Shown: positions 8,166 through 20,847 of the stretch, in pieces
Position numbering within the stretch: the first letter of the stretch is position 1
How the letters are laid out: each line of letters starts with the position of its first letter
Source: Aliidiomarina halalkaliphila
GTDB lineage: Bacteria; Pseudomonadota; Gammaproteobacteria; Enterobacterales; Alteromonadaceae
Assembly: GCF_007096385.1 (NCBI RefSeq)
Contig: NZ_VJWL01000001.1
Coordinates: 703,194 to 767,193, forward strand
Reading direction: 5' to 3'
Length of the DNA stretch: 64,000 bases
The notes under the pieces: model-generated
Databases searched by the model: none
The model's input: the letters and a program-made list of their open reading frames with translations, nothing else
Told to the model about the DNA's origin: nothing
Position numbers and translations under genes: made by a program

Positions 8166-10619
8166 ATGCGACACATTTTTCTGATTACCGTCGCCAGCCT
8201 GTTGTTCTTTATCGCCAATCCAGGAGCGGCACAAGCCTCTGCAACCGGTGATCATGCCTATGAAATGGCTGAGCTCGAGAAGCAGCGAGAACAACTTAGC
8301 CAACAAATCAGTGAGCTTGAACAGAATAAAGCGGATCTGGACTCCCAGTACCAGAGTTTGTCAGGCAGTCGCTTGCTGCATCGGGTGCTGCAAGAACAAC
8401 GGTCCATGCTGCCGGATGCGTTTACGGTGGATTACCACGATCGTCTCGCCGAGCTTCGCCTTCAGCTATTTTATACGCAGCGGCAACTACGCGAAGCGGA
8501 GCAGCTTGCCCCTTCCCAAGCGGCTGCCTTGCGCCAGCAACGAGACACCCTCGAAGAACACATTGCACTCATTGTTGAAGTACACACAAAAGAACAGCAA
8601 TTTGGCAACTTACGGCGAGAGTTTGGCAATCAACTCGATGAGTATTTGTTTTGGACACCCAGTAACCCATCGATGAACTGGGCGTGGTGGCAATCAGTTC
8701 CGGAACGTATACAGCAACAATTTGGCACCATGCAAAGCGCCGTGCAGTTAATGGTCCAGAATACGCATGTTCGCCTTACATCTTATGTATTCTTTTTACT
8801 GCTCGCCCTTGCTGCAGTGATTTACAAGCGTCCGTACCTCAAAGAAAAAATCGACAGCTACAGCGCAAATATTAAAGATCCAGATTTTGCCGCATCACCA
8901 TGGGTAGTGCCCGGAGCGTTGATAAAAATCGCGCTTTACGTGATGCCCGGAACCCTTGTGTTATTGATCATCGGGCAGTTTATTCAATCACCGCCTGAGG
9001 CCGAACACTTAAACCCCGGAGCAGCATTTACTGCCCTCGCTTTTGCTTGGTTTGTCTTGAGCTTTTTGCACAAACTGACCAAGCCCACAGGATTTGCCCA
9101 TCTCTACTTTGATTGGCCACAAACCACGTGTGCGTCTGTGCGTAAATTTATTCGCTTACTGGGGGCGGTATTACTACCACTCACCTTTATCTTGGCATTT
9201 GCGACCCAACAAACCAGTTTGTTTGGTCAGGATGTGGTGGGCAGTCTAGCGCTGCTATTTGCCAGCATTTATTTACTGGCGCTGGTTATATGGATCTTTC
9301 AACGCATTCCGCCGCTATATGATTCTCGTTATATCCACCGCAGCATTGCATTCGTTGTCGCTTTATTACCGATAACCTTGATTTACATGGTCACGACCGG
9401 TTTTTACTACACTGCCCTTAAACTCAGTGGCTATTACCTCGCCACCTTCTATGTATTAGCCGCTTGGATTATTAGTGAAGCCAGTATTTATCGAGCGATT
9501 AACTTCTCAACCCAGCGTTTGCAAAAACAACAAGAAGAGCAGCAAAAGGAATTACTAGCGCTGGCTGAGATTGAAGACGACAGTGAGCAAGCCAAGGAGA
9601 TTCCAGAACCGGAGGTAGACCCACTGCGTGCGCATCAACAGGCAATTCGCTTAGCACGTTTCTTGCTATTAATTGTTTTTGCGTTTGTTTTGTTTGCGGT
9701 GTGGTCGGATGCCATGGTCGCACTTGAATACCTCGACACCCAGTTTATCTGGCAAGACGGTGACGAAGTCGGTGTATTACCCATAAGCTTTGGAGGCCTC
9801 TTCTCGACAATATTTATTATTGTTGTGAGCGTTATTCTGGTACGTAACTTACCGGGCTTACTGGAAATGCTCGTATTATCTCGGCTCAATCTGGAGATGG
9901 GCACGTCCTACGCGGTTACATCACTCCTAAACTATGTCTTGGTGGGTATTGCCATCGTGGCCATCTTCTCCGCCCTAGGCTTGCAATGGGCTCAGTTACA
10001 ATGGCTTGCCGCAGGCTTAACCGTCGGTTTGGGTTTTGGTCTACAAGCCATTTTTGCCAACTTTATATCCGGACTAATTCTATTCTTCGAACGGCCGGTG
10101 CGGGTAGGCGATATTGTGACTCTCGACAATCTATCGGGTCGCGTGAGTAAAATTCGTATTCGAGCTACGGTAATCACCGATTTCGATCGTCGCGATATTG
10201 TGGTGCCAAACCAAAACTTTATTACCAGTAAATTTGTAAACTGGTCACTAAGCAACACCGTTACCCGAATCACGGTCAAAGTAGGCATTGCCTATGGCTC
10301 TGATCTTGAGAAGGCTCGAGAGATCCTATTAGATATCGCGGAAAAAGAACCTCGCATTTTACCGGATCCACCACCGCAGGTGCTGTTCTTAAGTTTCGGT
10401 GAAAGTACCTTGGATCATGAAATTCGTGTGCATGTGGGCGCCTTGAAAGACCGTAACCCCACTATTGATGCGGTGAACCGCGAAATCGATCGGCGCTTCA
10501 AAGAAGCCGGCATCGAGATTGCCTTTAATCAAATTGATGTGCATTTCCGCAATGAATTGGGATTTGAAAAGTTGGTGGAACAACGGGGGCCGAAAGAAAC
10601 ACCGTCAGAAGATAAATAA
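8166..10619 (+). CDS. Large MscS-family mechanosensitive channel
   Basis: The 817-residue protein starts with a signal peptide (cleavage near AQA, residue 25). A periplasmic coiled-coil region with many Gln and Glu follows (residues 30-150), then about ten membrane helices and a C-terminal MscS module. The pore-lining segment contains AGLTVGLGFGLQAIFANFIS, and the beta domain VRVGDIVTLDNLSGRVSKI follows. This is the MscK/MscM/YnaI-like layout of a small-conductance channel that opens under membrane tension during hypo-osmotic shock. It is a single-gene unit closed by a terminator. Confidence 0.92.
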   Translation: MRHIFLITVASLLFFIANPGAAQASATGDHAYEMAELEKQREQLSQQISELEQNKADLDSQYQSLSGSRLLHRVLQEQRSMLPDAFTVDYHDRLAELRLQLFYTQRQLREAEQLAPSQAAALRQQRDTLEEHIALIVEVHTKEQQFGNLRREFGNQLDEYLFWTPSNPSMNWAWWQSVPERIQQQFGTMQSAVQLMVQNTHVRLTSYVFFLLLALAAVIYKRPYLKEKIDSYSANIKDPDFAASPWVVPGALIKIALYVMPGTLVLLIIGQFIQSPPEAEHLNPGAAFTALAFAWFVLSFLHKLTKPTGFAHLYFDWPQTTCASVRKFIRLLGAVLLPLTFILAFATQQTSLFGQDVVGSLALLFASIYLLALVIWIFQRIPPLYDSRYIHRSIAFVVALLPITLIYMVTTGFYYTALKLSGYYLATFYVLAAWIISEASIYRAINFSTQRLQKQQEEQQKELLALAEIEDDSEQAKEIPEPEVDPLRAHQQAIRLARFLLLIVFAFVLFAVWSDAMVALEYLDTQFIWQDGDEVGVLPISFGGLFSTIFIIVVSVILVRNLPGLLEMLVLSRLNLEMGTSYAVTSLLNYVLVGIAIVAIFSALGLQWAQLQWLAAGLTVGLGFGLQAIFANFISGLILFFERPVRVGDIVTLDNLSGRVSKIRIRATVITDFDRRDIVVPNQNFITSKFVNWSLSNTVTRITVKVGIAYGSDLEKAREILLDIAEKEPRILPDPPPQVLFLSFGESTLDHEIRVHVGALKDRNPTIDAVNREIDRRFKEAGIEIAFNQIDVHFRNELGFEKLVEQRGPKETPSEDK

Positions 10620-10656
10620 CTGACTGAACATGTTTCTAGGTAAGTATTTCCTACGC

Positions 10657-10684
10657 AAAGGCCACCGAATGGTGGCCTTTTTTA
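10657..10684 (+). terminator. Bidirectional rho-independent terminator between mscS-like gene and mltC
   Basis: A GGCCACC/GGTGGCC stem with a GAAT loop is flanked by AAA on the left and TTTTTTT on the right. It can end the channel gene and probably also mltC from the other side. Confidence 0.88.
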
Positions 10685-10714
10685 TACCTACACACTTGCC
10701 ACAACAAACCGCAT

Positions 10715-11881
10715 TTACTGGGAATACTTCGGTAGCACACCACGCACTTTCTGTAGGTAATTTCGCGTTTCTGCAAAAGGATGTTGCTGCACCAAGCGTT
10801 GATAAACCTGCTCCGAGGTCAGTCGATTAATTTCATTCAGCGCTTGTTCTGATGAACTCCCAAAGGTACGGAAGACATTGCCGGCCCCGCCGTTATAGGC
10901 CGAGATCTTCGCCCACTGGCGGCTTTGCGGGTTTCGAATGCGGTTTAGATATACTTGATCCAGTAAATATAGGTAACCAGTGCCAATGTCCACGTTAAAA
11001 TCGGCCACAAACAATTGTTGTCGAGTCGGTTCGCCATCAATGCCCTTCACTCGCTCAAATACATCGCGACCGGCGGTTGCCGGCACCACCTGCATTAAGC
11101 CGAGCGCATTAGCGTGGCTCACTGCATAGGGGTTAAAGGCACTCTCAATTTCTATCACTGCATACACCAAACTAGGCGCAATATTGTATTCACGACTGTA
11201 GCGCAAAACAGAGTCGGAGAATTGTAATTGCCGCAGGTGTAGATGGTTATCGACTAAGTCGGTGCGCACAAAATGGATACGACGACCATCGCTGTTACGT
11301 GACCGCAAACTATGCGTGATCAGGTAGTCGGCAAAGCGGCGTGCCCGCCACTCATAACGAATCGCTTCGTTATCCTGATCCAACACCTGCGGATACAAAA
11401 ATGGTTCATCACCCAGAACGGGATCGTCATCGCTGAAAATATCTTCCAAGGTCAAATTACGGGGAGTCAGCAGGGCCACCACAAGGGCTTCGCGGAGCAG
11501 TTCAATAGGGTCGTCTTGAGCGATGGTTTCAACTTGCAAATAGCCACGTTCGAAATCAACGATCGCCCGGGCTTGGTAAGCGTTGGAGTACTTTACATAG
11601 CGCTTTTCTGAAGGCACTTCCTGTTCGTCTTTGCCCCAGATGTCTTCAATCACGATAGCAAGAATTTCCAAAACCTCACGCACCGTGCCTATATTCTTAA
11701 ATGCCTCGGTGCCGCCATAGGGCTCAAGCTGCTCATCAAGGATAATACGAGCATATTCTTTAGCTTGGGTGCGTTCCGCTATGGTGCGCAGGTCATCACG
11801 AGATAATGAACAACTCACCAACAGGACGGAGAGCGCGACTGCAAGCAACCACATCCCTACGCGAGAAGGTACTTTAAGCAT
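10715..11881 (-). CDS. mltC: Membrane-bound lytic murein transglycosylase C
   Basis: The 388-residue lipoprotein carries the lipobox LLVSC (Cys near 24), an MltC-specific N-terminal domain (residues 25-200) and a C-terminal SLT domain. The latter has catalytic Glu in AVIEIESAFNPYAVS, then ALGLMQVVPATAGRDV and AYNGGAGNV. It cleaves the MurNAc-GlcNAc bond with 1,6-anhydro ring formation at the inner face of the outer membrane, for peptidoglycan turnover. Length matches E. coli MltC (about 360) closely. The gene stands alone. Confidence 0.95.
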   Translation of the reverse strand: MLKVPSRVGMWLLAVALSVLLVSCSLSRDDLRTIAERTQAKEYARIILDEQLEPYGGTEAFKNIGTVREVLEILAIVIEDIWGKDEQEVPSEKRYVKYSNAYQARAIVDFERGYLQVETIAQDDPIELLREALVVALLTPRNLTLEDIFSDDDPVLGDEPFLYPQVLDQDNEAIRYEWRARRFADYLITHSLRSRNSDGRRIHFVRTDLVDNHLHLRQLQFSDSVLRYSREYNIAPSLVYAVIEIESAFNPYAVSHANALGLMQVVPATAGRDVFERVKGIDGEPTRQQLFVADFNVDIGTGYLYLLDQVYLNRIRNPQSRQWAKISAYNGGAGNVFRTFGSSSEQALNEINRLTSEQVYQRLVQQHPFAETRNYLQKVRGVLPKYSQ

Positions 11882-11986
11882 TCCAACCCTACTCCTTGTT
11901 TACGTGTTTTCGCAAAAACAGTCGAAAGTGTAAACTAATTCAGCTCGGGCGAAACGGATTGTCGGTAAAAAACATGAAAAGCTCTA

Positions 11987-12364
11987 TCAGCGTAGAGCGA
12001 CATTCACTTTGCTGTCTACCTTTTGAATCACGTAGGACACACTCACACTCGCATCGCGAGGCGTATGCACAGTGGCCACACACAGCAATTCTTTTTCTAG
12101 GTAGTTTTTGCGAATTTGCCGCGTACTGGCAATTTCGATATTGCTTGCATCAGCGCGGGCGCGCTCGTAAGGGTCGCGCGTATCAGCCGTGTTTTCTTCC
12201 GCATATTCAATTACAAGCTTTGCTGCAAAACGATCTTGACTCGCTTCAAGAACGCGTTCACGAACGGGATCTGAGTCACAACTAAAGTTCGCATCAGTGC
12301 ATGCGCTTGTAGTCCAGATCGTAGCGAATACTATTGCGTAGCGACTCCAGCTTTTTTTATTCAT
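11987..12364 (-). CDS. Small predicted lipoprotein of unknown function
   Basis: From the ATG at 12364, preceded by GGAGG, this encodes 125 residues: MNKKSWSRYAIVFATIWTTSAC, a signal sequence ending in a plausible lipobox (TSAC). The mature part carries further Cys residues (FSCDSD, LLCVATV) and basic and acidic stretches. The frame extends upstream to 12394, but the ribosome site supports the shorter form. I do not recognise a family. It has no close partner: mltC lies 100 bases downstream and a 256-base AT-rich gap with no visible gene lies upstream. Confidence 0.65.
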   Translation of the reverse strand: MNKKSWSRYAIVFATIWTTSACTDANFSCDSDPVRERVLEASQDRFAAKLVIEYAEENTADTRDPYERARADASNIEIASTRQIRKNYLEKELLCVATVHTPRDASVSVSYVIQKVDSKVNVALR

Positions 12365-12620
12365 ATGGGGCGTCCTCCATTCGTGTATACGCAAGCATGT
12401 TGTATGTATTGATGATATAGATATTAAATGTAAAGACCAGAACTAAAATACCATTTAAATCAACAATTAAAAAGAATTAACATTTATTTAATATCATGCT
12501 CATTATTACATTTAATCATATGCATTAAGCGCGATGGAATATAGCAATCAGATCTGACCTGCTGAAACTGTCATAATTTTCTGATAACGTGCTATCACAT
12601 TAAAAATTGGAAGAATAAGC

Positions 12621-14621
12621 ATGCAACACACACACTCTTTACGCTTTTCACTTGCCATGGTGTTTGCAGCAAGCACGCTCATTGCTTGCTCCGATCCACA
12701 ACCGGTAGTCGATTCGCAACCCACAGCTGCACAACCCCGGGCAATTTTGGTGAGTATCGATTCCATCAATGAACCGATTTTGCGCAGTACGTTAACCGAA
12801 GCTCAGGTTCCTGCTTTCTATGAAGTGTTTAATTACGGGGCCTGTTCCGATGGCGCTCAGCCGGCGTTTCCATCACTCACTGCTGCGGGCCATTCCGCGC
12901 TATGGACCGGAGCTTATGGCGATATCACCAACATTTCTGGTAACAACGTGCATCCGTTACCGCGTGACCAGCACACGGTAATGGCATCCGCATCGGGTTA
13001 CTCACCGGATAACTCGGCGGCGGAACCCATTTGGATTAGCGCCGGTTACCAAGGCTTAAAAGCAGGTGGTCATCACGTTACGCAAGCGCCAGGAATCCCA
13101 GGGTTTCCATCCGCTGTTGGGGAGCGCACCGAAGAAAACGAACAAGCCCGTCAGCGCATTATTGAAGGCTATGCCAAAGAAAATGTGATTGTGATGAATG
13201 GTTATAATGACCAAATCCAAGGCGACGCCATGCTGACGGCAGATAGTGTGAAGTGGGATGAGCAGATTCCTTGGGCCAATAGTGATGCGTTAGATACGTA
13301 CCTGACACCACGCTACTTCTCTTTTACCAACCAAGCAGGCACGTTTTATGGCGCCCTCTTTGGGAACGACAGCTATGATCATATGGCCATCAATACAGTT
13401 CCCGACGCCCAAGGCGCGGTAATTGCTTATGCCGCCGAAGTAGAACAAGCCCCTTTTGCAGGTCGTGAATTGGCGCGTCATTTCTCAGAACCGCTTCGCG
13501 TGCACCATGAGCGCGGTAGTCTGTTTATGCGCGTACGCTTATTCGACATCGCCGCAGACGGCTCTGATTTCATGCTATTCCATCCACCAATGCACGTGAT
13601 CGAAGTGAATCACCCGGAAGCCCAGGCCGCATATGACGATTATGTTCAGGGATGGTTCGGTAACTCGGCCACTCGGATGTATACCCGAGGCGATTTTGGT
13701 CAGCCCTTCTTTAATGGCGGCGACGGCCTTGCTGAAGCGCGTTATCTGGAAACCGCAGAGCTAGAAACAAAGCTATTTAATCGCGGTTCGTCGTGGTTTT
13801 GGCAAGAACAACAAGTGGATTTGTTAGTGGATTATTTCCCACTCGGGGACTCTATCGACCACTCTATCAAAGCCTATACCTATGAAGCCTATCCAGGCTA
13901 CAACCCAGAACACAGTGAGAAAGCGCATCAGTTGCGAGGTCGTACTTGGGAATTGGTAAATATTCGCTTGCAGCATTTAATGGATTTAGCCGCTGAAGAT
14001 AACGCCGCGCTCTTTTTAGTGGGCGATCACGGCATGCGCACCAGTTGGATGGAATTCCGTCCGAACATTATGTTGCAACAAGCAGGTCTCCAGTATGTGG
14101 ATGCCAACGGTATGATCGATTTGAGCCGCAGTAAAGCGGTATCAAATACCGGTAACTGGATTACCGTGAATACAACCGAATGGCGGGGTGGTATTGTGCC
14201 GCCCGAAGACAAAGAAGCCGTCATTGCTGAGATCGTAGCGGCTATGGAAACTGTGGTCGACGATGAAGGTAATCGTATTCTTGAGCGTATCTACGTGGCG
14301 ACTGAGCACCCTGAGTTAGGCATTGGCGGACCTGCCGGTGGGGATGTGTATTGGGCAGAAGCCCATGGCTATCGCAGTGGCCGCAGCCACACCGCGGATG
14401 CGCCTGTTGGACCGATTCGGTTATGGGCGACCCACTCACACGCATCTACCGAGCCGCTTATGCAAACCGTCACTTGTGCCTGGGGTGGTGGATTTGAACC
14501 TAATCGCATACCACGCAGCCGTCAAATCGATGTATCCCCCACAGTGGCAGAGTATTTAGGCATAAGTGCCCCACCACACGCCGTAGGACGCTCTCTGCTG
14601 AACGATCTGCGTTCCAACTAA
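12621..14621 (+). CDS. Secreted alkaline phosphatase/type I phosphodiesterase-like lipoprotein
   Basis: The 666-residue protein starts with a lipoprotein signal (lipobox LIAC, Cys near 23). It has the type I phosphodiesterase/nucleotide pyrophosphatase fold: a metal-binding start AILVSIDSINEP, a nucleophile region FPSLTAAGHSALWTGAYG near residues 90-107, and LVGDHGM near 470 with the second metal-site Asp and His. It should hydrolyse phosphate mono- or diesters in the periplasm or at the outer membrane; the substrate is not predictable. It is monocistronic with a strong terminator. Confidence 0.85.
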   Translation: MQHTHSLRFSLAMVFAASTLIACSDPQPVVDSQPTAAQPRAILVSIDSINEPILRSTLTEAQVPAFYEVFNYGACSDGAQPAFPSLTAAGHSALWTGAYGDITNISGNNVHPLPRDQHTVMASASGYSPDNSAAEPIWISAGYQGLKAGGHHVTQAPGIPGFPSAVGERTEENEQARQRIIEGYAKENVIVMNGYNDQIQGDAMLTADSVKWDEQIPWANSDALDTYLTPRYFSFTNQAGTFYGALFGNDSYDHMAINTVPDAQGAVIAYAAEVEQAPFAGRELARHFSEPLRVHHERGSLFMRVRLFDIAADGSDFMLFHPPMHVIEVNHPEAQAAYDDYVQGWFGNSATRMYTRGDFGQPFFNGGDGLAEARYLETAELETKLFNRGSSWFWQEQQVDLLVDYFPLGDSIDHSIKAYTYEAYPGYNPEHSEKAHQLRGRTWELVNIRLQHLMDLAAEDNAALFLVGDHGMRTSWMEFRPNIMLQQAGLQYVDANGMIDLSRSKAVSNTGNWITVNTTEWRGGIVPPEDKEAVIAEIVAAMETVVDDEGNRILERIYVATEHPELGIGGPAGGDVYWAEAHGYRSGRSHTADAPVGPIRLWATHSHASTEPLMQTVTCAWGGGFEPNRIPRSRQIDVSPTVAEYLGISAPPHAVGRSLLNDLRSN

Positions 14622-14642
14622 TCACCACAAGCTTCACCACGT

Positions 14643-14674
14643 AAAAAGCCAGCACAGTGATGTGCTGGCTTTTT
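14643..14674 (+). terminator. Rho-independent terminator after the phosphodiesterase-like gene
   Basis: An AGCCAGCAC/GTGCTGGCT stem with a short loop is followed by TTTTT, 22 bases past the stop codon. Confidence 0.92.
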
Positions 14675-14752
14675 GACATTCCCTGCGAGGCACCGCGTTG
14701 GTAATGAGGCCATCAAAGTGCCTCATTTAACGCCTGCTCCCCTCGTGTCACC

Positions 14753-15688
14753 TTAATCGGCACTCTCAATGACAGCCACCGCATTGCCGTACCTGTCATG
14801 GTCCGGAGCGAGCATTTGAGCGATTTCGGCGGCAAGCATTGCTTCATCTCGCTTCCCTTGACGTAACAAAGCCCAAGCGAGGTTAAAGTAAATCACCGGT
14901 TCTTCCGCTGCCAGTTCTGTGGCGTGATAATAATGCATCTCCGCATCCGCATAACGTCCTTGCTGGTAAGCAATGTTTCCTAAACCAAATGCAGGCGTAT
15001 ATTCTCGCGGCCAGCGTCGGAGAGCCGCTTCATAACCTTTTATCGCAGTATCAAAGCGCTGTTGTTGCTCAAGGGCCGAAACCGCCGCCAAATAGCGCAC
15101 AGGCTCAGCTGTGGCCGGTATCTGGCCCGGCTCTGTTACCACAACACCCCAGTAAGCGCCTAATTGCCAGGTTTGTTCAAAACGACGCAGCGACATTACT
15201 TCGCGTTCTGTTGTACCCGACCTTAGGATCACTTCTTCCCGCTGCGGATCAAAACCAATAACCACCGCATAATGCCAGCGAGGCCAGCGTTGCACGCCGA
15301 GGTTTTGTAGCACTAGCACTGGATGCCCAGCTTCGAGCTCTGTAAACAACGCAGCAAGTTGGGGTTGAATGGGATAAGGAATACGATCAGCTCTGCGAGC
15401 GGCCCCGAGCAGCTCGGGTTGCAAACTGCCCTCTCGTTCGGGAAGATACACCTGCGGTTTCAACACATCCGGGGTCATATCATCCACACCACTTACAACA
15501 AGCACCGTCGCCAGTGCAGCTGGCCCACACTGATAGGCATCTTGCGGAAAAAATGGCGTATTAACCAACTCCACGGGAGTAAATTCGGCGGTATTTAGCG
15601 TTCGGTGTTGCATCGGTGCACTGGCACAGCCGGTGAGGATACTCAGGCCGAGCAGCGCAATAAGCATGGGAAAGAAGCGAGCAGTCAC
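14753..15688 (-). CDS. PA2778-family C39-like cysteine peptidase lipoprotein with TPR repeats
   Basis: The 311-residue protein has a lipobox (LTGC, Cys near 21), a papain-like C39 domain with catalytic Cys in FPQDAYQCGPAALATVL and His in WPRWHYAVVIGF, and TPR-like helices from about residue 200 on (YEAALRRWP, AFGLGNIAYQQGRYADAEMHY). I recognise it as the PA2778 family. The next gene upstream is PA2779-like, the partner with which it is usually found. The exact substrate is unknown; it may process an exported peptide or protein. Confidence 0.85.
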   Translation of the reverse strand: MTARFFPMLIALLGLSILTGCASAPMQHRTLNTAEFTPVELVNTPFFPQDAYQCGPAALATVLVVSGVDDMTPDVLKPQVYLPEREGSLQPELLGAARRADRIPYPIQPQLAALFTELEAGHPVLVLQNLGVQRWPRWHYAVVIGFDPQREEVILRSGTTEREVMSLRRFEQTWQLGAYWGVVVTEPGQIPATAEPVRYLAAVSALEQQQRFDTAIKGYEAALRRWPREYTPAFGLGNIAYQQGRYADAEMHYYHATELAAEEPVIYFNLAWALLRQGKRDEAMLAAEIAQMLAPDHDRYGNAVAVIESAD

Positions 15689-15723
15689 CCTAATACTCCA
15701 TAAAACGAATCTGAGATAGTCAT

Positions 15724-15757
15724 AAAAAAACGCCCGGGGACCTCACCGGGCGTTTTT
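15724..15757. terminator. Hairpin terminator between the PA2779- and PA2778-like genes
   Basis: CGCCCGG/CCGGGCG forms the stem, with A7 on the left and T5 on the right, so it can act on either strand. It lies between two minus-strand genes just after the PA2779-like stop codon, suggesting partial attenuation of the downstream peptidase gene. Confidence 0.85.
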
Positions 15758-15767
15758 CTAGGGTTCA

Positions 15768-16127
15768 TTAACGAAAGAAAATAAGCCAAATAATAATACC
15801 GATAAGAATAACCGAAGTACCTACACTAATGCCTGCACCCGCTGGCATTTGATCGATACCTGCGGTGAGTTCCATGATCTCTTGATCAGTCATAGAAGCA
15901 ACACGTGCGATAGCTTCCTCTGGGTCAACGCCAAAGCGAACGAGCTGCTCACGCACGTCTTCCCGTTGCAGTTGTTCAGTCAGTTGAGCACGATTTAAGC
16001 CCGACTGCTGCTCTGCAACAACCTCATGCGTGGCGACGATATCTGCATTCGCAGTCGGCATAACTGCTGGATTCAGAATAAACGAAGTCAAAATGAGGGA
16101 TGTACCTAAAGCAATAGATTTGTTCAT
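15768..16127 (-). CDS. PA2779-family membrane protein
   Basis: The 119-residue protein has an N-terminal signal or anchor (MNKSIALGTSLILTSFILNP), a soluble middle with EQLQREDVREQLVRFGVDPEEAIARV, and a C-terminal helix VGTSVILIGIIIWLIFFR. This is the PA2779 family. The DxxxRVAxMTDxE region and short Gly-rich linker before the last helix are typical. It precedes the PA2778-like cysteine peptidase and could be its membrane partner or substrate; that link is inferred from conserved adjacency. Confidence 0.85.
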   Translation of the reverse strand: MNKSIALGTSLILTSFILNPAVMPTANADIVATHEVVAEQQSGLNRAQLTEQLQREDVREQLVRFGVDPEEAIARVASMTDQEIMELTAGIDQMPAGAGISVGTSVILIGIIIWLIFFR

Positions 16128-16243
16128 GACAGATCTCCATGTTAATTGTCACTAATAAAAGTAGACCATAACTAAAGAAATGTCTGTGTATTCTTTACAA
16201 ATAAATTAAAAAAATCCCGAAGATACAAAAATCTATAACGAAT

Positions 16244-18058
16244 TCAAAAGCGCAGTTCGCCTTGTTGAATCTGTTCCAGAACCTGTTCATCGAGCGGTTG
16301 ATAGCCTTGATCTCGATTTACCAGTACATAAATCGATTCTTGTGTACTTTTTATGTGAAAACCTTCCTGTTTTAAGGCGCTTTTTTTAATTTTCAACGTG
16401 GCGGTGGTGTCGTGATAACCTTGGCGCAATCTTACAAAAAGCGGAATCGCGTAATCTGGGAGTTTTTGTTTGATGGTGTGATAGAACTTCACCGGATCAA
16501 ATTGCGCACCTTGACGAATACACAACGACACCATGCCAGCCCTCCCTTCCGCATGAGGCACCTGCACACCATATACCACGGCTTCCCTCACCTCCTGTAA
16601 GGCTTGTATCTCCGCTTCTACTTGGGTGGTCGCCACGTTTTCAGACTTCCAGCGGAAGGTATCACCCACGCGATCAACAAAGGCAATATGACGAAAGCCC
16701 TGATCTCGCACTAAATCGCCGGTATGAAACCAAGCATCACCGGGTTCAAATACATTACGTAGTACCTTGGCCGAAGAGGCTTCTGGGTTATTCGTATAGC
16801 CATCAAAAGGCGTGTTTTTACTGATTTCCGCTAGCAACAGCCCTACTTCACCCTTGGCTACCCGTTGCATAAAGCCAGCGCTATTCACAATCGGCTGTTC
16901 CCTTTCGTGATCAAACTGCACGATGGCAAAACGCATGGGCGAGAAACCTACCGTGCGTTTGAGGTTAAACACATTCACAAAGCCGATATTGCCTTCACTG
17001 GCCCCATAAATCTCATAGATTTGTGGAATCCCAAAGCGTTCTTGGAAACGGTCCCACACTTCAGAGCGTAGACCGTTACCCAACACCGCTCGCACCTGAT
17101 GCTCTCGGTCCGCCGAATCCTCGGCTTGATTGAGCAAGTAGCGACATAGCTCTCCGATATACACAAAACTGGTGGCCCCATGCTGGCGGATATCCTGCCA
17201 AAACTGGCTTACTCGAAAGCGTTTGGCGAGCGCCAACGTGCTGGCAGTGGCAATAACGGTGCTTAAAGACGCTGATAGCGCCGTATTGTGATACAACGGC
17301 AAGCAACAATAATGCACATCGTTGCCCCGCAACCGCAGCGCCATTCGGCCAAACCCGATTCCGGCTTTATACCAACGCAAATAGGTCATCGCCGCCGATT
17401 TCGGCAGACCTGTAGTGCCCGAGGTAAATACATAAAAGCAGGTGTCTTGTAACTGAATGGATTCGGTAACGGCAGGGTTCGAATCCGGCATGGTTTTCGC
17501 TAGCTCCGCCAAATGTAACCAGCCTGGGCTTGGCTCGGCGGCCAACGACAAACAGCCAATGTTCTTCAGCGTAACGGCAGGCAAGCTGGCTAATGCCTCT
17601 TCGCAGTTATCGCCGACTACCAAGAGCTTGGGCTGAATAATCGAAAAACTATGGGCTAACACGGCGTCACGCTGCTTGTAATTCATCATACCCGCGGTGG
17701 CACCAAGTTTGTTTACCGCGAACACACAGGCTAACTGCTCCGGTGAGTTTTCAAACATCAAGGCCACGCAGTCGCCCCGCTCCACGCCCTGGGACGCCAA
17801 GGCATGGGCTAGTTGGTTTACCCAATGATTGAACTCTGCATAAGTGAATTCACGATCTTCAAATTTGAGAAACACGCGATCAGGGTAACGTGCAGCCACC
17901 CGCTGTAACGACAGGCCAGTTGAGCCAATATCAGTGCCCCGGGCGCGCTTCAAACGAATATTTGCCAATAAGAAACTGGGAAGCCGCGGTATAAAACGCA
18001 GAAGCGCTTTCAGCAGATCCGAATAGCGGTGAACTTGAGGTGTTGGGTTTGGGTGCAT
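16244..18058 (-). CDS. Very-long/long-chain fatty acyl-CoA synthetase (FATP/FadD6-like)
   Basis: This is a 604-residue adenylate-forming enzyme. The AMP-binding motif TSGTTGLPKS lies at residues 212-221, IYGASEGN near 345, and WFHTGDL with the DRVGDTFRWKSENV hinge near 440-470, the form seen in the FATP/very-long-chain subgroup. It activates fatty acids with ATP and CoA. The N-terminal helix-rich stretch could bind the membrane. It is a single gene; the window's acyl-CoA dehydrogenase lies far away, so no pathway operon is evident. Confidence 0.92.
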   Translation of the reverse strand: MHPNPTPQVHRYSDLLKALLRFIPRLPSFLLANIRLKRARGTDIGSTGLSLQRVAARYPDRVFLKFEDREFTYAEFNHWVNQLAHALASQGVERGDCVALMFENSPEQLACVFAVNKLGATAGMMNYKQRDAVLAHSFSIIQPKLLVVGDNCEEALASLPAVTLKNIGCLSLAAEPSPGWLHLAELAKTMPDSNPAVTESIQLQDTCFYVFTSGTTGLPKSAAMTYLRWYKAGIGFGRMALRLRGNDVHYCCLPLYHNTALSASLSTVIATASTLALAKRFRVSQFWQDIRQHGATSFVYIGELCRYLLNQAEDSADREHQVRAVLGNGLRSEVWDRFQERFGIPQIYEIYGASEGNIGFVNVFNLKRTVGFSPMRFAIVQFDHEREQPIVNSAGFMQRVAKGEVGLLLAEISKNTPFDGYTNNPEASSAKVLRNVFEPGDAWFHTGDLVRDQGFRHIAFVDRVGDTFRWKSENVATTQVEAEIQALQEVREAVVYGVQVPHAEGRAGMVSLCIRQGAQFDPVKFYHTIKQKLPDYAIPLFVRLRQGYHDTTATLKIKKSALKQEGFHIKSTQESIYVLVNRDQGYQPLDEQVLEQIQQGELRF

Positions 18059-18190
18059 CGTGTCATTACGGCCTTTCTGGAAGGCTCTATTATTGTCATG
18101 TGTACATAAGATATATCAGAACTTGTGAATGCATTCCAACAGATATTGAGCCGAAAACGAGGCCCTAAGCTCCGTGACCGGCGCGCCCAG

Positions 18191-18219
18191 CAAAAAGGCG
18201 CTCCGAAGAGCGCCTTTGA
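18191..18219 (-). terminator. Rho-independent terminator of katG
   Basis: On the minus strand AAAGGCGCTC/GAGCGCC with a loop of four bases is followed by TTTTTG, 34 bases beyond the katG stop. Confidence 0.88.
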
Positions 18220-18252
18220 TACTGATTCTTTCGAATCATCACGTGCGTGGAA

Positions 18253-20847
<2,595 letters not shown>
